DNA of 64,000 nt from Mikania micrantha (Eukaryota > Streptophyta > Magnoliopsida > Asterales > Asteraceae): the NCBI GenBank assembly GCA_009363875.1, contig CM018692.1, forward strand, positions 94,206,137 through 94,270,136. The letters are read 5' to 3'. This document shows, one piece after another, positions 57,119-64,000 of the stretch. Each line of letters begins with the position of its first letter. Position 1 is the first letter of the stretch. The notes below the pieces were generated by a model. The model did no database searches. It saw only the letters and a list, made by a program, of their open reading frames with translations, and had not been told where the DNA came from. The position numbers were made by a program, and so were the translations under genes.

Positions 57119-57626
57119 CTTATAGAAGAAGTGATAATTTGGAAGTGGTTGGTACTCTGATTCTGACTTTGCTAAATGCAAAGATGACAAGAAATCCACT
57201 TCGGGGTACATCTTTATGTTAGCAGGCGGACCGATCTCATGGAAGAGTCATAAGCAGCAGCTGACAACAACCTCAACTATGATGGCTGAATATGTTGCAA
57301 TGTACAATGCAACCTGTCATGGAATGTTGTTGAGAAACCTTATCGCTGGACTCAAAGTCGTTAACTCTATCTCTAGCCCATTGAAGCTTTACTGTGATAA
57401 CTCAACAGCCGTTAACTTCTCGAACGGTAACAGTTCGATCGGTGCTGGTTTATATCTTGATATAAAGTACTTGTTCGTTCGCGAGCGAGTTGAGGAAAGT
57501 AACCTTTGTATTGAGTATATAAGTACTAAAGTTATGCTTGTGGATCCGATGACTAAAGGTCTCCCTCCTAAGATATTCGAAGAACATGTTTCGAAGATGG
57601 GCTTATTTAAAGACCTTATTGCATAA
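57119..57626 (+). pseudogene. Intronic Copia RNase H
   Basis: After a second frame change near 57153 (one base short in the GYSDSDF motif), RNase H reads SGYIFMLAGGPISWKSHKQQ, TTSTMMAEYVAMYNATCH and LYCDNSTAVNFSNG. It ends IFEEHVSKMGLFKDLIA with a stop at 57624-57626. The Asp, Glu and Asp of the RNase H core are recognisable, though split across frames. Confidence 0.88.
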
Positions 57627-57930
57627 TGTACTTACTTATGATTAATGAAATTTCCTCACTTATTTGATTTGTTTGTCTCTAAATATATGTTTATGCATGC
57701 CTAATGATATATAGACACTAATAACACAAATCATCCGTTAAAAGGGCTTACTTCTTAATTGATCCTAACTTAAGTTTTAAATTTGTATTGTAGTATGATT
57801 AATGGGGGTCTTGAAGTGAATAACTGATTCAATGACTGTATTTTTCTGCTGTGATTAAAATTTAGAACTAAAATGAGTATTATCAATCTGCAGACTTATT
57901 TAATGCTCATAATAAATAATCACTTGGCCA

Positions 57931-57940
57931 AGTGGGAGAA
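57931..57940 (+). promoter_or_regulatory. Polypurine tract of intronic Copia
   Basis: AGTGGGAGAA directly before the 3' LTR (starting TGTAAGAC at 57941). Confidence 0.88.
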
Positions 57941-58370
57941 TGTAAGACTAAATATATTTAATATGTGGCCCTTATGATTATTTATCTAATTGATCAATTA
58001 ATTAAATACCCATATAGATAGATGATTATTTGATGGACATAATTGCCCTTATTATCCTAATTAGGGTTTCCCCTTGGGTGTATATAAATATGAGACTAAG
58101 GTTCATAATTAATGTTGACCTAAATTTATACACAACATCACACTTATTCCTTACCTCTTGAATTCGTGAACCTCAACCGAGCCTCTCACTAATTCCATCC
58201 TAACCTTACACCCTAAACGGGAACCCACTCGATCCGGTCAAGACTCGTATCAAGAAACGATGTCAGGAATCAACAACACTTTTACTGGATTCACAGGTTT
58301 CATCTAATCTTATATTTATTATTATGTTTTCATATATATTCATGTTTATAATCAAAGGAATCGATCAACA
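57941..58370 (+). repeat. 3' LTR of intronic Copia
   Basis: 430 bp, TGTAAGACTAAATAT to CGATCAACA. It is followed by the duplication AACCA. About 23 differences from the 5' LTR by eye, mostly transitions. Confidence 0.93.
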
Positions 58371-58375
58371 AACCA

Positions 58376-59465
58376 TTACGCATATAAACCTGTTGATTGA
58401 AAACAAAACTTGAGGCCGGTGTTAACAATCTGATTCGGGTTTCAAATCACTCACTCGGGTTAGAATAATAAAAGTTAAAAGTTAGAATAATAAAAATTTT
58501 ATTGTTATTCTCGTTATATAAATTTTAGCATCGTGTGCTTATGTTTGCATCCATATTCTTTGTGAATGCCGCAGATTTTTGTGATGGCTCGGTTTGTTAT
58601 TTTAAGACGAATTGAAAGCTATTGCAGTCAGTTTTTTGGTCTATGTTTTGATATTTTTAATATTGATACTAACGTTGTGACATGGTATTCACACCGACGA
58701 AACAGTATGGCTCAATTTTTTTATTAATTGGGTAACATTGTGTGCGACATATTTTAAGTTTGTTTAAATGTTTTTTTTTCAATATTAAATGTTTACAAAT
58801 AAACAACAATATTATTTAATAAATAATAACTATTATTTTTTATTTTATATCATTCGTTGGCACTATGTTTGCGATTCTTAATGCTAGATTTTATGACCAA
58901 GCACAACTCTTTTTTTGGTGTGACGGTCACACTTACAACAACTACACTTTAGGGTTTAATTTCAAAGTAATAACTATTGTAATGTTTTTTATGTCTGCAT
59001 TTTGATCCACAAATGCTGAACATTTTTTTTCATATCCATATCCCGATGAGCTGAAACAAAGTGACAATCGTTGTGATATATCTTTATATTTAATTATGCT
59101 TTGATAATACGATTCAAGTGGTCAAGTCGAGAAAGTATACATGATCATGTTTGCATTTTGATATTCAAAATCGTGACAAAATTCTAGCCAAAACGCGCGG
59201 CAAATCCCACTAGTTTGATACAACTAAAAATTTGTATGGATTAATCGGTTCAAATGAAAAATACATGTGTTGACCTGATTTTTTTTAATTTTTTATTGGC
59301 ATATTAATGATGTTATAAATTACAATATACTAAATCCTGTTTATTAATCTCATGAGGTTTGTGTCTGAAGCCGGCTTAGTTGCTTGAGTAATTCAGTTAA
59401 TTTCAAATGGTTAATTGGTTTTAAAATCCTCTGATTAAACTCGATATGCAATATAACTTGAGCAG
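58376..59465 (+). other. Intron of HCT-like gene, 3' part
   Basis: AT-rich intron sequence with no gene. It ends TATAACTTGAGCAG at 59465, a normal acceptor with a pyrimidine-poor tract. No other transposon end is recognised. Confidence 0.75.
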
Positions 59466-60353
59466 GTAACTTACTTTAAATGTGGTGGGGTTTCGCTAGG
59501 AGTTGGTTTGCACCATCGTGTCATGGATGGGTCATCTGCGATTCACTTCATGAACACATGGTCTGATATGGCTCGTGGCCTTGACATCACTCTCCCACCC
59601 TTCATAGACCGAACACTCTTTTGCTTGCAAGACCCACCACAACATGTTTTTGAGCATATCGAATACCAGTCAGATCCAGTAGTGAACTTACCAGTCAACC
59701 TAGTCCAATTCCAATCAGCTGAAACTGAAACCGTCTGCTCTATTTTCAAGTTCACACGAGACCAACTCGATGTCCTCAAAGAAAAATCAAAGGAAGATGG
59801 TATCGCGATCAGTTACAGCACTTTTGAAATTCTTTCAGGCCATGTTTGGAAGTGCGTGAGTATAGCTCGTGGGCTGCTAGATGATCAAGAAACCAAGCTA
59901 ATGGTTGCCATCGATGGACGAGCCCGTTTACAACCACAACTTCCACCGGGCTATTTTGGGAATGTTGTCTTCACAACCGTTGTTATAGCAACAGCTGGCG
60001 ACATTCAATCAAAATCTCCATCATATGTTTCTACCAAAATCCACGATGCTTTAGTCAGGATGAATAACGATTATCTAAAATCATCAGTCAATTATCTGGA
60101 ACAACACCTTGATGTAAAGACCCGGGCTTCTTATAAATATTCGAATATTAGAATAATAAGTTGGGCTAGGCTTCCTATTCATGATGCTGACTTCGGATGG
60201 GGCCGGCCCACTCACACTGGGCCTACATGGATCCCATTGGAAGGTTTGTGTTTTGTTTTACCAAGCCCGAAAAACGATGGAAGCTTATCGATCATCATTG
60301 TGCTTGAAGTTGAACAAATGAAAGTTTTTAGTAACTTGTTGTATGCAATCTGA
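59466..60353 (+). CDS. HCT/HQT-like hydroxycinnamoyltransferase, exon 2 of 2
   Basis: Residues 137-431, starting VTYFKCGGVSLGVGLHH in phase with exon 1. The catalytic motif H153-R-V-M-D157-G and the structural DFGWG at 378-382 are both present. GYFGNV and SWARLPIHDADFGWG are typical of HCT/HQT. Frame is open to TGA at 60351-60353. Oddities: the stretch that reads about LVRGAHTF in known HCTs, holding the acceptor-binding Arg, is shortened and reads TRASYKY. The Thr of the following ITSW is Ile367 (IISW). With the changes at 36 and 38 this points to an altered acceptor pocket. Gene function is inferred from family. Whether the transcript is spliced across the Copia insertion is unknown. Confidence 0.92.
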   Translation, partial: VTYFKCGGVSLGVGLHHRVMDGSSAIHFMNTWSDMARGLDITLPPFIDRTLFCLQDPPQHVFEHIEYQSDPVVNLPVNLVQFQSAETETVCSIFKFTRDQLDVLKEKSKEDGIAISYSTFEILSGHVWKCVSIARGLLDDQETKLMVAIDGRARLQPQLPPGYFGNVVFTTVVIATAGDIQSKSPSYVSTKIHDALVRMNNDYLKSSVNYLEQHLDVKTRASYKYSNIRIISWARLPIHDADFGWGRPTHTGPTWIPLEGLCFVLPSPKNDGSLSIIIVLEVEQMKVFSNLLYAI

Positions 60354-61395
60354 AACTACCACTGGTTGTGAATTTGGGTTTCAATATTGATTTATCATGT
60401 TAGAAGCATGTGTATTACGCTCATTAGATAATTCAATGTGTTGTAAGCCAGTAATATTATGAAGATTTGTATGTTGATATCATTTGTTATTCACGAAACA
60501 AGAATTCACAAGGACTTAAGAATTGTGAATGAAAAATAAGGAACATTTAATCACAAAATTATATTTTTATAATAGAATATAATTAAACATTTAATAAGGA
60601 ATAATATATTAGAGTTATAATTTTCAAAAATCAAATTACTACTCAGTATACAACACTTGATGTGATACCGGTGATTTTCCTTTTTTTTTTTTTTATCAAA
60701 ATATTGATAGTTTTTGAGCAGTTTATGCGGTAACTCTAAAAATATGGCTTTAGCAGGGTAGTATAGCTTAGAATAAAAAATCACTATAAAAAGTTTACAA
60801 ATAAAAAAGACGTTTAAATTAAAATTATAAATTTCTTTGTACTAGGTTTTAATATTTATCGTTCATACCATAAAAGACTATATATTACAGCCAAAAAACA
60901 TGATTCAAGACAATTAAAATAATGGGTGATATTATAGTAAAAACACTTAAATTGTTGAGAAGTATAAGAATGATTGTGCGCCATTAAATCTATAATTTAA
61001 TTGTTGAAATCAAATTTGTATTAAAAAGTTAATGAAAGGATATTTTAGTCATTAATATTTTTGTTGAATGTTTATCATGTTCCCCCATTTTTCTAAACGT
61101 TCGTAACTTTTATATACGATATTATTTTTAAAAAAAAATAAAAGCAGAAAAACGAATGATTTTATCTTTAAAAAGTATATAATATTGATATACAAAAAAT
61201 AATAAAAAAAATAATGTTTTTATTCACCTTATATATTTGTAATGCATCATTTTGTCTTTTTGTTTGTCATTGTTTTTTTGTTCGTCATTCTGTCTTACTA
61301 TTTTTTCTAAAATAATGAGCTTTAAAATAATAATAGTGAAACAACACAATCACATACTTTTTATATATAAATTATAATGATAAAACAAAAATCTA
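60354..61395. other. 3' flank of HCT-like gene, no gene
   Basis: It presumably starts with the 3' UTR (60354 to about 60500). The rest is AT-rich with a poly-T run at 60678-60692. No convincing canonical poly(A) signal can be singled out. Confidence 0.5.
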
Positions 61396-61848
61396 TCTAT
61401 TCTAATAAATCAAGGTTTTTAGGAACACATGGCGTGATTCTAGAGCACATCATCTTTGATTTCCCGCCCCTCTCTCCTATTAAATACAACTTATATGAAA
61501 TAATAATATTAAATATAAAATACTTTGTTTTACATTTTTACACTAACATATTTTATAATACACTAGAAATATATTAATATTAAAAAATACATTTTAAATA
61601 TCCAACTTATTATAAAATATACAATTCTTAAAAATAGTATTTTTAAAAAATATATAAGAAACAATATTTGAAAAAAAATATTGTTTAAAGAAATAATATA
61701 ATTATTTTATTACTTAAATTATTAAATCATACAAAATTTTAGCCATATTTTATATTAAAAAATCTTATATTATTTAAATTTTTATTAATAATTATTTTTA
61801 GTATATTTTAATCATTCAGCCCGTGTTATACACGTGATGCTAACCTAG
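61396..61848 (+). mobile_element. Non-autonomous Helitron-like element (copy 2)
   Basis: It starts TCTATTCTAATAAATCAAGG after an A and ends CTAACCTAG before a T, the Helitron A/T target. A hairpin-forming CCGTGTTATACACGTG precedes the end. It shares the whole interior with 43988-44447 at about 85-90% by eye. No coding sequence. Confidence 0.72.
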
Positions 61849-63207
61849 TTAATGTAATATATAAAAAACAATGATAAGATAAAATCAAATTGTCAAAAAC
61901 ATAAAACACAATTATGAATGCATATGACACAATAACCTGAAATATATGTTATTAAAATAAGAATTTTAAAAAAATAAAATGTTGAAATAATAAAATTGTG
62001 TATTTTTAATATGGAAACATAAATAATAAATAACAAATTTATTTAATATATAAAAACAATATCAAAAAAATGAAATAAGTTAAAACGTATAACACAATGC
62101 GTATAACACAATCATCTGAATGTAGAACAAAGTGATGAGTATATTACACAGTGACCCGTAGAACCTAAAACACAACGATGAGTATATTACACAACAAGCT
62201 GAATGTGTTTGAAAAATTAAGATAATTTGAAACAATGACCAAAATTTGTTTTTTGAAAAATTAAGATAATTTATATTATTAAAATTGTGAGTTTGAAAAA
62301 CATAATGGTCGGATAACACAATTATATATTTTTAATACATGAAACCTAAAAAATTAAATAACAACAATTTATTTAATGCATGAAAAAATAACAAATTAAC
62401 ACACTATGATATAATAATAAAATACAATAATATATGCATATTACACAATGACCTAAATCATTAAATTCAATGATCAAAATATCGTTTTCAAAAAAATAGA
62501 AAAATGTCACTTGTCAACTAAACAATCATTCTCACGCTTCTCACTAATTTAATCATTTTTAGTAGAACATAAACCTTAAAATAATAATAAAAAACATAAA
62601 TAAACAAATGTTGCGTTAAATAACTTAGAAACGACTTTTGATTTAACCTATAATTTTTATTGCTGATGTTTCTTCTCCCTCCCAATTGTCAAAGGCAAAT
62701 ATCTAATTCAAATCAAATTAAACCCCTTTTTACATCTTTACAAAATAAAAATAGCAAAACCATTGAATCCACCCTTTGATCATTTTGTTCCTATCAAATT
62801 TAAGTTCAATCAAACTTATAATCATATAGTTGGGATTGTATAATCCCATAATTCATTAACATAAACGTAATTTCAAAGTACTCCAATCATCACGATTCAT
62901 AAATCAGACTTATGACCATAATCAATTTACATATTTTCATAATATAAATCCAAGTGGAATCAAAAATTACCAAACAAATTCATATCAGATTTGCACACGT
63001 GATTATGAAAGATTCAAAAACAACGAATTCTAAGGTTAGGGGTTCTACAAAGATTGACGTTTTGTGATAGCTTTGGTGTTTGGCTAAAGGGATGTTAAGA
63101 TGGTTATGAGGAGGGCACATGTGATGTATCCTTAGTTCCGGCCGACAGTGGCTTTTATGGAAACATTCCACGACGTTTAAAAATGAAGATGTAAAAGCCA
63201 GACATAG
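61849..63207. other. AT-rich intergenic DNA with small repeats
   Basis: No gene. Phrases such as GATGAGTATATTACACA recur (62130 and 62175), as does GAAAAATTAAGATAATTT (62212 and 62257). This is probably a decayed repeat. Confidence 0.45.
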
Positions 63208-63733
63208 TGTGAGGCCCCGATCCCGGACGCCTCGCAGAGGTTGGTTTTCATCATAACACATAGTTCTTAAATTAAAAACTTTCATAAAAATGCAGCAGAA
63301 TTTAAAACATAGTTTGTCAAACATGAAATAATGTCTGAATATAAACATAAACAATTGCCAACACCATCGGATCATCTATCCTTATGCCCCGAGCTCCATG
63401 AATCCTCTTGCCTTAGCTTTAACCTGACATATATGCTAAAATGTCAGCTTACGCCGGTGAGTTCTAGTTTTCATAAAACATCGTAAACGTTTTGGTGAGT
63501 TAAAATAGTTTTAACATAAAAATCATTTCATTTACGTAAACCATAACCTAATCACATAAACATCGTCATCATCATCATCATAGCCACTATCGTTAACATG
63601 AGCAGTGGGCTTATGCGGCACAAGCCTACATGTTTATAGTTCGATCGACTCTTACCATATTTATAGCCCGATCGGCTCCGTGTTTACAACCCGGTTGGCT
63701 CCATGTTTATAGTCAGGTCGATTCCGTGTTTAG
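63208..63733 (-). mobile_element. LTR K: LTR fragment of a second type (TGTGAGGCCCCG)
   Basis: It starts TGTGAGGCCCCGATCCCGG and has R/U5-type wording near 63420-63465 (CTGACATATATGCTAAAATGTCAGC... GCCGGTGAGTTC). It is interrupted at 63734 by LTR J. The minus orientation is by analogy. No coding sequence. Confidence 0.55.
63625..63733. repeat. About 27-bp tandem repeat in LTR K, four units
   Basis: Units of the form TGTTTATAGCCCGATCGGCTCC recur four times with changes (GTTCGATCGACTC, GCCCGATCGGCTC, ACCCGGTTGGCTC, GTCAGGTCGATTC). The array is cut by LTR J. Confidence 0.75.
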
Positions 63734-64000
63734 TGTCACACCCCGAGCCGGCTGGCTGGATCGACTTTCTCGTCGGGCGAAAGGTTCTCGGGGCGCGATA
63801 TCGTGTGATAAGCAATATGATCAGATTGTTTACATAGCACACGAGATATACACGAAAAATGCTAACAAGACAATGATATAGAATTACAAAGTTAAATTAC
63901 AATGTTACGTTCATAATTTAACTAAGTAAATATATCCAAAAGAATCATTGAGTTTTTCTATCTTGTAACTGTACAAGATTTACAAAAGACGATTCACTGA
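63734..64000 (-). mobile_element. LTR J: Gypsy-type LTR start, cut by window end
   Basis: It starts TGTCACACCCCGAGCCGGCTGG, then GGGGCGCGATATCGTG and ATGATCAGATTGTTTACATAGCAC, nearly the wording of LTRs D and E. It runs off the window, so extent and completeness are unknown. Confidence 0.8.

Larger units (their letters stand above)
51957..58370 (+). mobile_element. Complete Ty1/copia element in the HCT-like intron
   Basis: Two LTRs (51957-52385 and 57941-58370), target duplication AACCA (51952-51956 and 58371-58375), primer site, polypurine tract and all pol domains in Copia order (gag, protease, integrase, RT, RNase H). It is in the same orientation as the gene. The LTRs differ by about 23 of 430 positions by hand count, about 5%, so the insertion is moderately old, and pol has decayed (two nonsense codons, at least two frameshifts, altered protease motif). 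It belongs to the same family as the relic at 5168-8798. LTR transcription or poly(A) signals in sense orientation could affect the host transcript. Confidence 0.95.

Overview
The window is plant nuclear DNA, probably from a eudicot of the daisy family (Asteraceae). The reasons are a BAHD acyltransferase gene of the HCT/HQT type and many long LTRs opening with TGTCACACCCC, a terminus I associate with Asteraceae chromovirus-type Gypsy elements. The family placement is inference. Only one gene looks intact. It is an HCT/HQT-like hydroxycinnamoyltransferase on the + strand with two exons (51299-51706 and 59466-60353, 431 codons). Its single 7.76-kb intron contains a complete Ty1/copia element (51957-58370, LTRs of about 430 bp, target duplication AACCA).

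Region by region. 1-4.6 kb: AT-rich DNA with a broken MORN-repeat gene, a fold-back element and a broken second copy of HCT/HQT exon 1 (4345-4557). 4.7-34.8 kb: a Russian-doll nest. A decayed Copia element (about 5168-8798, resuming at 34630-34769) was hit by LTR A (8799-34624, TSD GTGAT). A holds LTR B (10476-16616, TATGT) and LTR D (16938-33694, CATAA). B holds LTR C (12350-15377, TGTTA). D holds a full-length chromodomain Gypsy element E (19441-32066, TGGTG) with LTRs of 4.3 kb. All five 5-bp target duplications can be read directly, and the Copia reading resumes on the far side of A. 34.8-43.7 kb: a second, older pile of the same LTR type (F, G, H, and solo LTR I with TSD AATTC). 43.7-51 kb: a CACTA-like MITE, two Helitron-like elements end to end, a minus-strand Copia fragment split by an internally deleted hAT element (8-bp TSD), fold-back elements, and a 1.6-kb CACTA-like element containing a tRNA-derived SINE with a perfect 16-bp TSD. 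51-60.4 kb: the HCT-like gene. 60.4-64 kb: AT-rich flank with another Helitron and the starts of two more LTRs.

How the parts relate. The HCT-like protein would make hydroxycinnamoyl esters in the phenylpropanoid pathway (lignin or chlorogenic-acid branch) in the cytosol. It keeps the catalytic HxxxD and DFGWG motifs, but several positions known to shape the acceptor pocket of HCT are changed, so it may use another acceptor. Almost everything else is transposable-element DNA. Element E has LTRs differing by only about 2% (by eye), yet its gag lacks the capsid region, protease is absent and pol has many breaks. It was therefore probably defective before it inserted and was copied in trans. Several LTRs carry regulatory-looking structure: dense one-strand clusters of TGGGCY (TCP/site II type), GGTTCG islands, tRNA-like A/B-box modules, and tandem or palindromic repeats.

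All identifications rest on reading the sequence. No database search was run, and divergences are hand counts.
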